A stretch of 64,000 nucleotides of DNA from Linderina pennispora (GCF_002104995.1 NW_024468279.1:1-64000), one strand, 5' to 3'; numbered from the stretch's first letter, positions 1 through 11,248 are shown. Made by a program: numbers and translations. The notes: generated by a model not told the origin, from the sequence alone.

Positions 1-826
1 TAGGATGCACATTGCGCTTATTGTGCCTATTCAAGGCGAAGAGGCCTGGCTGTTCTCACTCAATTGCCGTTTGTTTTCACAGTCGCCGCTTATCTCTGGG
101 CTCTTAAAAAACGTGCAATTTATGCAATGTCGATGCATATGGTTGGGAGCTGGTCAATCAGAAGAATTCGTATTTCCACCCGCCGCCCATCCAGCGCTGA
201 GTGCATTCTTGCGACCAGGCCAAGCGGCGCTCTGTCACAAAAACATGGCTGCTCCTAGCCTGCCCTTCCCCCTGCTGATCCTATATCATCTGGCAGAGAC
301 TTAGCAATATATGCACTCGCAATTGGAGTGTTATTTCCGGGGGGCGCACGTCCTATTGTGTGGGTCGCCAATACGTGGATCCCCTCTGTTTCGGGATATT
401 CGGTGTCGCAGGAAAGTGCCGACGCACTGCACATGGCAACTTTTTTTTTCTGACGCAGGAGAAGTCTAAAGTCACATTCGACAGAAAAGGACGGATGCAA
501 GAATGGCATACGCAGACACCCGCGCAAAGTCAGAAGCGTGTATTCCCACACTGCAGCGTGTCGAGAAAACCAGCATAATGTGACCTGGCCGCTCCAAGTG
601 CCGAGCAAGGGCAGAGAAGGAGGGCGGGAGCCGACAATTGCAAGAGGGGTTTCTGAGTGCGAAGAAAATAAATGGTTGGTCACGTACAATGTGTAGGACA
701 GGTGACAATGACTCTGTCACATGCTCCACAAAATAAGGCTCTCTGCGGCCAAACCTGGAGCAACGCGCACACACCGAAGCCGGCAGAGAATTGGCGCTGC
801 CGCGCATAGGAATTCTGGACGGTTAT
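1..826. other. Intergenic, no gene recognised
   Basis: Short open frames occur on both strands but none has a recognisable domain, a consistent codon bias or a plausible start context. I see no RNA gene or repeat here. Confidence 0.5.
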
Positions 827-2538
827 TTATAAGTAGTAAAAATACATGATATACATGGTGTTGCTGTTGGGGGATGCATCCTCGACATGCCTTATCGTGC
901 CTGCGATCTGGCCACAATCGATTCCATCGTGGTCACCCGCCATGCGTTTTTGGGAGGGGAGCAGGCAGGCGTCAAGCATCCCTGTCTTCTGACAGCAGCG
1001 TGCGCTGCTGCGAGCGTGCGCCAAGCTCCTCGGTATTTGCCCTGATGGGCACACAAACCACTGTTGCGCAGGCAGTCCATCATTGCGCAGAGCTAGAATG
1101 TTGCTGGCCACGTCATCCTCCAGGTCATGCGTGCCCCCCACGAACACCACGTCCCACTGGAGGCTGTCGATGGTCGGCGCGCGCCTAACCGCCGCAGCGT
1201 GGGCGTTGGTGAGCCCACCTGCGGCATCTCGGTCAGCGGACCTGGGAGCTGACGAGGGCGCCAGGGAACGGGCGGCGGAGCGGCAGGCTCTGTGCGGCGG
1301 CGTGTTCTTGTCATCGTCGCAGACGGGGCACGGGACGGGCTTTTTGCGCATCGTTGCGTTTCGGTACGTGGCGGCACCTGCCGATTCCCTGGTGAACGTC
1401 TTTTTGCGCCGCAGATACTCGCTGCGTAGCATGAGGCGGATAGGCGGCTCGAGCGGCAGGAAAAACAGCGTGATGATGCCTTCCATGCCAAGCATGATTT
1501 GCGCGCCAGGTAGAGCTTTGTCAGCCCGTGGTTTTTCTCCGGTTGTCGTTGCTCAGCACCCCGTCGTTCATTAACTTGAGTGCTGTCGACAGCATCCCCA
1601 TGCCGTAGACGACCTCGAGCACGTGGCAGACAACCACCATTAGCGGGAATTGCAGGATGCGCCGCACTACCTTTGTCGCCATCGACCAGAACTCGCGCCG
1701 GCCCTGCGGCCGCATCACAACAATCGAGCGGTTGAGTGTGACGCGGTCCAGCATGTTGCGCTGGTGCAGCAGCCGGATAACCACCGATACAATCACAAAG
1801 ATTCCGTAGAATACGGTCAGCGTCATCCACGCAAAGTTGGTCGCCCACATAATAGCCAGCCCCTTCTGCACCGCCTGCCGTGCAACTGCCTCGTTCCAGC
1901 CCATTGCCTTCTTGCCCAGCTTGAACTGAAAGTACCCGCAGTGCCCCGAGCCTAATGTCGGGTCGAAATCCAGCCACACGTAGTTGCCTGTGATTACGGG
2001 CACCACGGCCATCATCGGCCGAAACGCAGCCAGCGACTGCCAGGAAATGCCGCTCGTAGGCCATTACGCGCTGCACGTTGCTGAGGATAACCAGCTGCAG
2101 ATGCACGCTGAGCAGCGCCCTGACAAAGACCGACATTAGGTTGAAAAACGTCATTCCGGCCATCGACGCCTTGCAGTGTGCCTGGTGGTCGCCGCTGAAC
2201 CCAGGCATCATGATCGATAGGTTGTAGATCCGGAAGCAGCTGTACAGCACGTCTATAATCGAGGCCACGAACAGCAGCCTCAGGGACGCGGGCAGTGACA
2301 GGTACATCGCCGCCTGGGTGCCGCGCGGCCGCATAATGCTTTTGCGCCGACCACGCAGCCGTGTCGCGGCCACCACCGAGATTGTTTGCCGATACATGTG
2401 GATGAACCCGACTACGAACAGGCTGCAGAGTATGCTGATCCCGTTGAGCACCAAGAGCCCGGTATTTTCGGTCTGCGAGAAGAGCGCGGGGGTCGCGCTG
2501 TTGCTTGCCTCTGTTGCTTCTCTCAATAGGTCATCCAT
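827..2538 (-). CDS. Seven-transmembrane receptor-like protein, frame-disrupted
   Basis: Reading from the ATG at 2538, three successive frames together give seven hydrophobic helices. TM1 begins at GLLVLNGISI, TM2 lies around LLFVASIIDVLYS, TM3 around FFNLMSVFVRALLS, TM4 around MMAVVPVITGNYVW, TM5 around FYGIFVIVSVVIRLL, TM6 around FPLMVVVCHVLEVVYG and TM7 around GIITLFFLPLEPPIRLML. A basic loop follows TM5, and a polar Arg/Ser-rich tail with a CPVC motif follows TM7. This is the architecture of a fungal G-protein-coupled receptor; no ligand can be inferred. The frame changes near 2042 (TTCCTGG), 1535 (A run) and 1500 (CGCAA). Each is a one-base event and protein-like sequence continues on the other side, so sequencing indels are as likely as a true pseudogene. 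The C-terminal end at 827 is uncertain. Confidence 0.6.
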
Positions 2539-2575
2539 GTCTATGTGTCACCCTATGTACGAGAAGGCTATGTGA

Positions 2576-3704
2576 ACATTGATGTGTGGTTGTGTGCAGT
2601 ACTGGAGAGAGGGAAGGCTAGAAGAGCGAAGGTGGTGGAAAAAGAAGAAAGAAGCGGTTCTGAGAAGCCCTGCTGCCGTTTATGCTCTACCGTGTCCCAG
2701 GAAAAACAAAAGGGAAACCCCAGAGCGAAATCTTTTATCCCCAGCTATTTTCCCTCCTACGAGTGGCTTTGCCCTAGAGACGTTTGCGTAAAGACGGGGT
2801 GCAGTTTAAAGGTCGCGACAATCGAGTCACGCTGATGCAAAGGGCGCGGGAAATGGCAGGAGCCTAGAGATGTAAGAGTGGAAAAATTAAAACTCGGCAA
2901 GAGATGGAGGAAGAAAGGCAGAGATTTCTATTTCAGAGTCCAGCGTCTCCAATGTTCAGTCCCTCTTTTTCCCCAGGGGACATAGAAATCAACTGGGCGA
3001 TGCAGCTCGCAGGCATCCCAAGGGGCACAACGAAAATAGAAACCTGGCTGTGCGGTTTTTCTCTTTCATCATTCAAGGGGACGATCCCCGTGCTGTCATC
3101 GCTATCTTTCCTGCCGTCGTGGCCCCTTTTTTCTCACCGACATGCTGAGAGCAAATCATGCGCAGCTGATTGACTCCCCGGCAATGTACGTGCGCCAGCC
3201 AAACACATCGCACGAATTTGCCAGACTCACTATGATGGAGTTCCTGGATGCTAGACATCTAGTGCAACAGTAGGCGGTAGGATCTGCCTTGCACAGCTCC
3301 CCCAGTCACAGAAACGGGCTGTCTGTTTGTCGCTGTGTCGCACTGCGTGCAGGAACCCATTTGCGCGTGTGCGGATCGATGTTTGCACGCTGCCCATTTC
3401 CATACACGCAATGTTTTTGATGTGTACTTGGAAATGAGCAGCTCCTATTTTTAGGGGAGCAGAATACAGACGCTGACACCTGGCGCGATTGGGATGAGCT
3501 GCTTGGGGACGGAGGCTCCATTGGAGTCTTGAGGACTGCATGGATGGCCATCGTCTGCAATGATAGCGTCGCTTTCTGGAAAAAGAGAAAACGGCAACAT
3601 GTGGTATCCATAACGCATGCGCATGTGCAGTGGACAGGGATTACCATGTCCGCTGCGCGCGCAAAAAAACACCCCGCATCGTGCTACTTGTTACCTCCGT
3701 GCCC
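2576..3704. other. Intergenic, no gene recognised
   Basis: This 1.1 kb between the receptor start and the GDSL hydrolase presumably holds both promoters, because the two genes diverge. I see no TATA box, RNA gene or repeat that I could defend. Confidence 0.5.
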
Positions 3705-4562
3705 ATGGCCTTTGCAAAGTTTCAGAGATTTGTGTTTCTTGGCGACTCCAATGCCGACACCGGCAACCTCCTGCGTCTGACCAACGGCGTATACCCAGAT
3801 CCCAAGGTCTACCACCAAGGGCGCTATTGCAGCGACCTTATTTGGGCTGACCAGCTTGTGCGTTGCCTGGATATCCCCAGCTTCAATGATGCATATGGCC
3901 GCGCAACCATTGATTCGGAGATGGCCGACTCGACCTTCACCACGGGTGGCGTGGATATCCAGATTCCATCGGTTGCAACACAGGCTGCGAGGATGGCGGA
4001 TCTAAGCAGCGGTGACCTGGTGTTTGTGCAGGTCGGGTCGAACGACTTGAACGCACTCATCGGCAGCTCCGTGACACGCGTTGTTGGGAATCCGTATACG
4101 ATGCAAGAGCTCGCTGACAGGCTGCTGGAAATCGTGGAGGCAATATGCGAGAAAGCCAGACACATCGTGGTGATGAATGTGCGCCCGCGCGAGGACTACC
4201 CGGCGGTGCTCCAGCGCAACGACCCGGAGGTAGTGGAAAAGTCAAAGAGGGACACGCGCGAGTTCAATGCAGCTGTGGCCGATGGCATCAAGGCGCTGAA
4301 CAGGAAGCTGGGCGAGGGCTACAGGCTCTCTGTGTTTGACACATACGGCTTCCAGAAGCGCATCTCAGAGGACTGTGCCACATGCGGCATCGACCCAGAT
4401 GTCCAGACGCCGTGTATTTCGGTGTCGCCGGACGACGGCGCAGCTGTGCTGACCAACCCGGAGTCCAAGCTCTTCTACGACGCTGCGCACCTGGCCAAGC
4501 GCCCGCAGGCTCTGCTCAAGGAGGCTATGCTCGACCACATTACGCAGCACCACATCGGGTAA
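3705..4562 (+). CDS. GDSL/SGNH-family acylhydrolase (lipase/esterase)
   Basis: A 285-residue single-exon protein. The N-terminus carries the GDSL block FLGDSNADTGN, in which the Ser is the expected nucleophile and the neighbouring Asp/Gly/Asn are typical of the plant and fungal 'thermolabile haemolysin-like' lipase branch. A central GSND gives the oxyanion Asn, and a C-terminal D-A-A-H gives the catalytic Asp-His pair. The full catalytic set of an SGNH hydrolase is therefore present, and an ester substrate is expected but not identifiable. I chose the Met at 3705 because the GDSL block normally lies close to the N-terminus; an in-frame ATG at 3630 would add 25 residues without clear signal-peptide character. 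The protein is therefore probably intracellular. It ends 74 bp before the convergent RPL26 gene. Confidence 0.85.
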   Translation: MAFAKFQRFVFLGDSNADTGNLLRLTNGVYPDPKVYHQGRYCSDLIWADQLVRCLDIPSFNDAYGRATIDSEMADSTFTTGGVDIQIPSVATQAARMADLSSGDLVFVQVGSNDLNALIGSSVTRVVGNPYTMQELADRLLEIVEAICEKARHIVVMNVRPREDYPAVLQRNDPEVVEKSKRDTREFNAAVADGIKALNRKLGEGYRLSVFDTYGFQKRISEDCATCGIDPDVQTPCISVSPDDGAAVLTNPESKLFYDAAHLAKRPQALLKEAMLDHITQHHIG

Positions 4563-4635
4563 TTGCATTTCAACTGTTTATTACAATGTAATAGCTTGCG
4601 AAATACATACAGAAAAGGGCTCAACAAAGGGCTAC

Positions 4636-5349
4636 TTAAGCGCGGCGCTCAGCACGGGCCTTGCCAGCGGCGGCCTTGCGGGCCAGGATCTCCTCACGGT
4701 CCTTGGTGATCTTCAGGGCGGTGACCGAGACGTTCGAGGGGTGGACGGGGATGGGGACCGAGGCACCGTTGACCTTCTCGCGGACGAGGCGCTCAATGTG
4801 GATGACCCACTTCTTGCGGTACACGGCGGTGACCTTGCCCTCACGGCCCTTGTACTGGCCACGGGTCACAATGACCTCGTCACCGCGGCGCACGGGGATC
4901 GAGCGAACCTCGTACTTCTTGCGCAGGTCCTTCGACAGACCAGCCGACATCAGGCGGCGGCGGATGTGCGACGGGGCCGAGAAGTGGGCCTTGCGCGACT
5001 TGCGGGAGGAGGAAGAAACGTCAGCTACAGAGATAGACTTACTTACTTGGTTTAATATACCCGCTGAGGGGAGTTCGGGAATCGTTCAGCTTTAAGCTGA
5101 CACGCCAAGGCAGCCAAACGAGAGAGGGCCGGGCCAGGCGTGCAGTGACGACGCATCCTCGCGGCCCGGCAGCTGGTGTGCCGGAAAGCGAGGCTGCGCC
5201 GAGGCAAGTGAATGCCTAGCAGAGGGGTCATGCTTATCCTGCGTAGCGGGTGCGATACGGCAGGGACGGAGTCATACAGAATCTACTCAAAGGCACAATG
5301 CGACCGACCGAGGCGCCGATGCATGCTGGTACGTACCGGAGAACTTCAT
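4636..5349 (-). CDS. RPL26: 60S ribosomal protein uL24 (L26)
   Basis: Ribosomal protein of the large subunit near the polypeptide exit tunnel. Two exons join in frame to give 133 residues. Exon 1 (5349-5337) encodes only M-K-F-S plus one base. The intron (5336-5025, 312 nt) starts GTACGT and ends TGTAG. Exon 2 (5024-4636) starts [20 protein letters not shown] and contains the KOW motif region [21 protein letters not shown] very short first exon and a long first intron are common in fungal ribosomal protein genes. The Met at 4950 would give a truncated protein lacking the conserved basic N-terminus, so I place the start at 5349. I looked for a box C/D or H/ACA RNA in the intron and saw none. 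Confidence 0.95.
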
Positions 5350-5581
5350 TTTAAATCTGCGAGATTTCTAATTACCGTGAATGAGAAGCGGAAAAGAGGT
5401 TGAGCCACGAGCAGCGCTGGGCGCGCAGTGCTCAAATAGGTGCTGCAGAGTGGTGCGGCAAGAAAAATTTTCCTTCCAGCTCGGGCAGCAGCCAGCTCAG
5501 CTCGCTGAATCACGTGCAAGTAAAGTTGTATGCCTCAGGATTTTATTGGCTGGACCGTTTGGCTCGGGTTGGATTTTTGGT

Positions 5582-7321
5582 TTACTCCTGATCAGCAGGC
5601 TTGGCGGTGGTCTCCTCGGGCTTCATGGCCGGGAAGCAGATGACCTCCTTGATGTTCTGCGAGTCGGTCAGGAACATGCACAGGCGCTCAATGCCCATGC
5701 CCCATCCGCCAGTGGGCGGCAGGCCGTACTCGAGCGACGTGCAGAAGTTTTCGTCGATGAGCTGGGCCTCGTCGTCGCCGGCAGCCTTGTCGTCGGCCTG
5801 CTGGGCGAAGCGCTCGCGCTGGACCTTGGGGTCGTTGAGCTCGGTGTAGGCATTGCACACCTCCTTGGTGGCAACGAACAGCTCAAAGCGCTCGCACAGA
5901 CCCTCGATGGAGCGGTGGTACTTGGCCAGCGGCGACATCATCTGCGGGTGGTTGGTGATGAACAGCGGCTTCTCGGTGGCCTGGACCTCAAGGAAGTCGC
6001 CGACCAGCTTGTCGAGCAGACGCGCGTTGGTGCGCGGCGCCGAGCACTCCACATCGTGCTTCTTGCACAGATCGCTGAGGAACTGGTTGGTCTCGGCGGT
6101 GTGCAGCTCGGAGGCAGGCGGGAACTTGACGTTGAGGGCCTCCTCGAGACCGCCAATCATGTCAACGCGGCGGAACGGCGGCGAGAAGTCAATGACGAGA
6201 GGCGGCTTGTCCTGGCCGTCCTTGTGGTACTCGACCTTGTAATCACCGAACAGGTACTTGACCATGCCCGAGACCATGGTCTCGGTGATCTCCATCAGGT
6301 CGTTGACGTCGGCGTATGCCATGTAGAACTCGCACGTGGTGAACTCGGGGTTGTGCGTCAGATCAATCGACTCGTTGCGGAACTGGCGGCCAATCTCGTA
6401 CACCCGGTCCAGACCACCAACGACGAGCATCTTCAGGTACAGCTCGGGCGCAACACGCATGAACATGTCCAGCTTCAGGTCGTTGTGGTGGGTGATGAAC
6501 GGCTTGGCGGTGGCACCACCAGCAATCATGTTCATCATCGGCGTCTCGACCTCCAGGAAGCCCAGGTTGTCCAGGAACCGGCGCACGTAGTTGACGATCT
6601 TGGCGCGCGACACAAACTTGTTGCGCACCGACGGGTTCATGATCAGATCCAGGTACCGCTGGCGGTAGCGCGTCTCCTGGTCGCGCAGGCCATAGTGCTC
6701 CTTGGGCAGTGTGCGCAGGCACGGCGCCAGCAGCGTGATGTCGCGCGGGAAAATCGACAGCTCGCCGCGCTTCGACACGCCAGGATATCCACGCACACCG
6801 ACGATGTCACCACGACGCAGCACATCGTGAACAGTAGCGAAATCGCGCTCAGAGTCACCCGCCGACGCCATCACCTGCACGCGCTTCTCCTCAGAGTGCA
6901 GGTCATAGAAGCGCAGCTTGGCTCCCGACGCGCGCTTGTTGTGGATGCGCCCAGCAAGCCTGACCTCGACGTCAGTCAGGATCTCGCCTGCCTTCAGCGT
7001 GCTGTACTTCTCGATGAACGCAGGAACCGACATGGTGACGTGGAACTTGTGCGGGTACGGATACGGGCCCTCAGCACGCATCTTCTCGATGGCCTTGCTG
7101 CGGATCTCAAAGTACTGGTTCGGGTTCAGCTCCTCCTCGCCATCCTCGGCGCTCTTGTCGGTCTTCTCGGCCTTGGCAGCCTTGGGGGCGGCAGCGGCCT
7201 TCTCGGCCTTCTTGGCCTCCTTCTCGCGCAGCTTGATGCGGCGCTTGAGCTCGGACTTTGACACCTTCTCGCCGGTGACCGGGTCGACGTGGGTAGCAGC
7301 GGCGGCAGCGTTGTCAGCCAT
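5582..7321 (-). CDS. KRS1: Lysyl-tRNA synthetase, cytosolic, class II
   Basis: Charges tRNA-Lys in the cytosol. The 579-residue single-exon protein begins with a Lys/Ala-rich helical extension (about residues 1-60) typical of eukaryotic LysRS. An OB-fold anticodon-binding domain follows (about 120-210, [11 protein letters not shown] to ITLLAP), then the class II catalytic core. Motif 2 contains [19 protein letters not shown] with the invariant Arg, Glu and aromatic residues. Motif 3 reads [13 protein letters not shown] with the ATP-binding Arg. No mitochondrial presequence is visible. The start codon is followed by [13 protein letters not shown], and the upstream 100 bases contain no in-frame extension. 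It is the last housekeeping gene before the transposon-rich 7.3-12 kb interval. Confidence 0.98.
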   Translation of the reverse strand: MADNAAAAATHVDPVTGEKVSKSELKRRIKLREKEAKKAEKAAAAPKAAKAEKTDKSAEDGEEELNPNQYFEIRSKAIEKMRAEGPYPYPHKFHVTMSVPAFIEKYSTLKAGEILTDVEVRLAGRIHNKRASGAKLRFYDLHSEEKRVQVMASAGDSERDFATVHDVLRRGDIVGVRGYPGVSKRGELSIFPRDITLLAPCLRTLPKEHYGLRDQETRYRQRYLDLIMNPSVRNKFVSRAKIVNYVRRFLDNLGFLEVETPMMNMIAGGATAKPFITHHNDLKLDMFMRVAPELYLKMLVVGGLDRVYEIGRQFRNESIDLTHNPEFTTCEFYMAYADVNDLMEITETMVSGMVKYLFGDYKVEYHKDGQDKPPLVIDFSPPFRRVDMIGGLEEALNVKFPPASELHTAETNQFLSDLCKKHDVECSAPRTNARLLDKLVGDFLEVQATEKPLFITNHPQMMSPLAKYHRSIEGLCERFELFVATKEVCNAYTELNDPKVQRERFAQQADDKAAGDDEAQLIDENFCTSLEYGLPPTGGWGMGIERLCMFLTDSQNIKEVICFPAMKPEETTAKPADQE

Positions 7322-7818
7322 GGTTATATACTCGTATTTAAATCCTCGAATTGCAAGAACAAGAAGTATGCGATTTGAAACGTGGAGAGGAAAAATGCAG
7401 GCGTGCTTTGCAGACGGTCTTAAATAAAAAATTTTTAAACGTCCTGCCCCCCTAGTGAGTCAGAGCATTTTTGGCACCCGCGAGCCGCGGTTTACTCAAC
7501 ACGAGTATCTCGTGATTCACATCTCGGTTTCCCACAATCGTAATCAGGCGTAGACTCCGAGAGGAAAAATCTGCCAAGGCTGCGGAATGCTGCGGCTGTG
7601 GTTGACTTTATCGACCTCTTGCCTCAAATGAATCACTATATAGGCTGCTATGTACCTGCCTTGACAGCGTGCGCAGCAAAGAGGTATATGCTTGAATATT
7701 AGTAGCTGCTATTGTATAACTGTCAACTCAGACTCAGAGTATCTATATGCCATTTTGAAAACTAGTTGTAGATATTCTCTGAGCAACAATGCAATGCAAT
7801 ACAGAGTACCCATATTAT
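7322..7818. other. LysRS upstream region grading into AT-rich repeat DNA
   Basis: The first 300 bp is the presumed LysRS promoter and contains a pyrimidine/purine-biased stretch next to the start codon. Beyond about 7690 base composition shifts abruptly to AT-rich, marking the start of the repeat island. No coding potential seen. Confidence 0.5.
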
Positions 7819-8215
7819 GGAGGTTATTCAGAGATACTAAACTAAGTAAAAGATATTTAAAACTATTAAAAGCTTATTATTCCTTTGTTAGTATAGTACT
7901 TCTATAAAAACCCCTATTAGTATCCTAAAAAATTTCAGTTAATATATAATTAATATGCTTCAACTGAGATACAGGCTAGGTCATAAGAAATCAACTGAAA
8001 TTTTTAGGATGCCAAAAGGGGTTTTATAAAAGTACCCATTTTAGTATTTTCTTATTTATTAGTTAATATAGTTGATATTATCTTTTGGATATTACTAAAT
8101 AATCTAGTTTTTAAAATATTTTGTAAGTACTAGTAAATAATTTAAAATATATTAATTAGTTATTCTGATAAAAGGCTTATTAGTTTCTGTAAACTTTCTT
8201 CTCTATGAATAACCT
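7819..8215. mobile_element. Decayed hairpin element, about 397 bp
   Basis: The interval starts GGAGGTTATTC and ends GAATAACCT, an imperfect inverted terminus matching the GGAGGCCATTC / GAATGRYCTCC ends of the well-preserved copies at 35.9 and 46.0 kb. Inside (about 7900-8035) is the same palindrome core. The left arm reads cccctattagtatcctaaaa where the intact copies read ccccttcggcatcctgaaaa. Most differences are C-to-T or G-to-A, as expected from deamination or a RIP-like process. The length equals that of the intact copies, though the palindrome sits nearer the left end, so it may be a sister subfamily. Non-coding. Confidence 0.6.
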
Positions 8216-8244
8216 CTACTACATTAGAACTAATAAATAAAAGA

Positions 8245-8475
8245 TACTAAATATAGTGCTTTACTAAAACCCCTATTTGTATCCTAAAAATTATAGGTAA
8301 TTTCTTATAACTCAGCCTAAATCTGAGTAGAAGAATATTAATTATATATTAGCTAAAAAATATTAGGATACTGATAGGGGTTTTGGTGAGGCACCATATT
8401 TGGTATAAGAATTAAAATTTATAGATATAATAAATAACTATTAAGTAAATTTGAATTTCAAAATAACCTCAGCAA
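8245..8475. mobile_element. Second decayed hairpin element fragment
   Basis: Another eroded palindrome: an AAAACCCCTATTTGTATCCTA arm near 8270 pairs with TAGGATACTGATAGGGGTTTT near 8365. It is bounded by ATACTAAATATAGTGCTTTA on the left and the complementary GCACCATATTTGGTAT on the right. The loop (CTCAGCCTAAATCTGAGTAG) runs in the opposite direction to the loop of the neighbouring copy. The ends are too decayed to fix. Heavily AT-shifted, non-coding. Confidence 0.5.
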
Positions 8476-9297
8476 TTATTTATATGCATATATAATCTAA
8501 ATATAATTATTAAAATTTATATATTTAATGTCTAGTTATAAATACCAAATTGAAAACTATTATTCAATTATAAAACTAGCTAAGTTGCAAATTACTAAAA
8601 CTTACAAATCTAAGAACGACCACCAATATACTAGCAGATGCAATAGAGGCCACTACAAAAACAATAGTAATAGTAATTGATTCACTTGTTGCTATATCAG
8701 CTGTAGTAGCAGACACTGTAGCAGCACTTAACAGTGCATATGCACCAGCACCCCCAGTCTGTACACATAGCCCAGTCTAAGGGGCCACATAATTTGTATG
8801 GGATATATAGGGCTTGATTGCGGATCTAACATCAAAGCCATTTAAGCCATATGCTATTAGAAAATTCCATGGAATGGCAACAACAGATGGTATAGTGATA
8901 TGCATTTTAGAACAGGACAAGGTATCTAAGGCTGTTTCTGTGGGAGGTGATGCTATAGCCAATGCTACAGCTGACTGTCACTATATGTGTCATGCCGCTA
9001 GGGTGGTTCCGACTCACCCAAGGCGGATTACTCACTGAGAGTGGCGCAGCTTTATCCAGGGCCGTACGCGGCTTAGATGAGGGTTCAGTATGTGCACTCG
9101 GTGCTTGCTTCAATATCCCTTGCTGGCTCCTAGCAGCGGGGGTTCCTCCTGGTTTTTCCAATATATTTTTGTGAACGTTTACTTTTGGTTTTATCAACAT
9201 GCCTATAATCATCACTAGGAGAATGTGCTACCTAGTATCTTCTTCTCGGACATTTGACTGGGGTCGTTTTAGGCACGTACCGTATTATTTAAGTATA
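8476..9297. other. Unassigned repeat-island sequence
   Basis: Composition rises gradually from very AT-rich to moderate. Short open frames are present (for example about 8814-9038 and 8962-9174) but none shows a domain I recognise. Part of it could be the lost N-terminal half or left end of the Fanzor element that follows. Confidence 0.35.
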
Positions 9298-10427
9298 TTT
9301 TGTCGGCTACAATAAGTGCTGACAGAAGAAAGGCACCTGGCACCACATATGTACCAGATCCCACAGCCAGAGCTGCAGAAACTGAAAGGCCGCTGTGTAT
9401 TCATCGATCCAGGTCAGGGCGATTTGCTATACATGATGCATGAAAATAGCAGCAATGGGAAAGAGTGTGAAAAATGCTCTACCGCTACACACAGCAGCAG
9501 CGCAATAAGGAGTTCAAGCTGCACGACTATGACAGGATTCACTGGGCTACAAAGGATCAAGTCCCAGAAGATGCTGTCCGCAGAGCAGAGGCTGAGCTTT
9601 CCAAGCACTGCTGCCAGACCCTTAGCCCAGCAAAATTCCGTGCCTACATTGCTGCCCGTGCATCTGTGCGGTGTGTCCTAGCACCGTTTTATGCCAACAC
9701 GATGACAGCGCAAAGGTTACCAGAGTAGCAGCCCACTAAGTCAAACAAGCAGCACCAAAGGCGCTGGAAAGCCCATCCAGGTGTCAGTACCAGTCCCAAG
9801 GTGTACCCGCTTCACCGCAAGCTGCGCCTTGATTCATTCATGAACCAGGCCCGTGCAGACCACAGGCTTGCCGCGAAACTCCGGAGCAAGTTCGGTCCAG
9901 ATCCAGTGCTGATCATGGGCAATTAGAGTGCGCCGATGGCCTGGCTCCATGCGCCGATTCGTGGCAAGGGATGGCACGACAAGTTCAAGCACCATGGCTT
10001 TGAGGTCTATCTGATCGACGAATTCTGGACATCGTCGATGTGCCCGTTCTGCTGCGAAAAGTCGCTGCAGACATTCCGGCATGGTCCCAACCCGCGGCCC
10101 TACCAGAGATCGAAGAACCCAACTGTGAAGTGCCATGGCCTTCTCCGCTGTACAAGCGAGTCATGTAAGCGGGCCATGGCACAATACAGGCGGGCCTATT
10201 CGTCTCAACTCTTGAACCGCGATCTCGCAGCAGTTCTAAACTTCAGGCTCATTTTCCAGCCACTCTGTGATTCAGGCAGTATTCCTGAACGGTTCCGTCG
10301 CTCTACGGCCATTACTGCCAATGCTTCTGGCACCACCCCTGCAACAAAGAACCCGCACAAGAGGCGTGCAGCAGCAGGCGATTCTGTTGCCAGCAGCAGC
10401 GAGCCAGCGCTGAAACGCCTGCGCTGA
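9298..10427 (+). pseudogene. Fanzor (eukaryotic TnpB-like RNA-guided nuclease), C-terminal half, broken
   Basis: Conceptual translation gives the ordered hallmarks of a TnpB/Fanzor RuvC nuclease. RuvC-I is GRCVFIDPGQGDLLYMM (about 9394-9445). A GDW-S-A-P-like block follows, here MGN-stop-SAPM at 9915-9935, then GKGWHDKFKHHGFEVYLIDE with the RuvC-II Glu. A zinc ribbon has CPFC (about 10041) and a later C-x4-C pair. RuvC-III reads NRDLAAVLNFRL (about 10217). The gene is dead: there is a frameshift between about 9445 and 9474 and stops at 9726-9728 and 9924-9926. The second stop replaces a Trp codon that is normally conserved, as a G-to-A change would do. The N-terminal half is not recognisable. 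The guide-RNA region would lie downstream, but I cannot delimit it. Confidence 0.8.
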
Positions 10428-10940
10428 GCAGACCACCAAGATGGGAGATGTCCATGATCGACATTGCACCAACAACCATCCGACACGTTCAAATGACCGG
10501 TTCACCGTGATGCTCTTATCGACTTGTCAACCCATGCTGACTAGCAGCCGAGCTCGCACCGTGAGCAGAGTATCTCTAGTAGCAATTAAAATATTAAATC
10601 CACCGAAACAAGGATAGAAGTCGAATAAATATATCTCTGGCTTATTTGGTATGTGATGTATCATCAGAACAGGCAGCTATGTCGGGTATCTCTACCAATG
10701 CAACGCGATTTCAATATCACCTACCAGGAGTAGTGAATCCATTATCCCTTGCTAGGTGCTACACAGCTGACTCATTCGTAAATCCATGGCAGCGATTACG
10801 CAAGGGTATAGTGGCGGCACTATTTAGCTTAGTACACGCGGGTGTAGCTGTGGGTCCCCTCAGATTCTTTCAATCACTAGTTGTATAGCACGTCAAATCT
10901 ACCCGTATCCTAGCTGTGGTTCCAAATCCACATGATTTCA
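10428..10940. other. Region downstream of the Fanzor pseudogene
   Basis: No gene recognised. By analogy with TnpB/Fanzor loci, the 3' flank is where a guide RNA and element end would sit, but no structure stands out. A short open frame at 10646-10888 has no recognisable domain. Confidence 0.35.
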
Positions 10941-11248
10941 GGAACCCATGGATCATGACCTTTAGGCCACAATGGCCGGCCATACTATTTCGGGCGACCG
11001 GCGCCACTACTTAGACAGGCGCCTGCCCTTTCACCTGGCGATTCCTCCTTCCTTCATTCTTCTAGCATATTTCATACGTTCAATATACGTCGTGGAAAGG
11101 TGCTTGAAATATGTTAGAAGAATGAAGGAAGGAGGAATCGCCAGGTAAAAAGGGCAGGTGGCTGTCCAAGGAGTGGAGCTAATAGTCTGGAATAGTCTGG
11201 AATAGCATGGATGGCCATTGTGGCCTAGGGGTTTTATCCATGGGTTCC
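10941..11248. repeat. Fold-back inverted repeat
   Basis: A long imperfect palindrome. The outer arms pair GGAACCCATGGAT...GGCCACAATGGCC (10941-10975) with GGCCATTGTGGCC...ATCCATGGGTTCC (11212-11248). The inner arms pair CCTGGCGATTCCTCCTTCC and the following ATTCTTCTAG stretch (about 11033-11068) with their complement at about 11118-11152. The loop is about 40 nt. This is the structure of a fold-back transposon or MITE; no coding capacity. Confidence 0.7.

Noticed and set aside
4741-5055. Frame antisense to RPL26
   Set aside because: Overlaps a conserved ribosomal protein gene completely and has no domain.
5381-7261. 626-codon frame antisense to LysRS
   Set aside because: Same cause: third-position GC bias of the real gene. 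Leu/Val/Arg-rich composition without domain.
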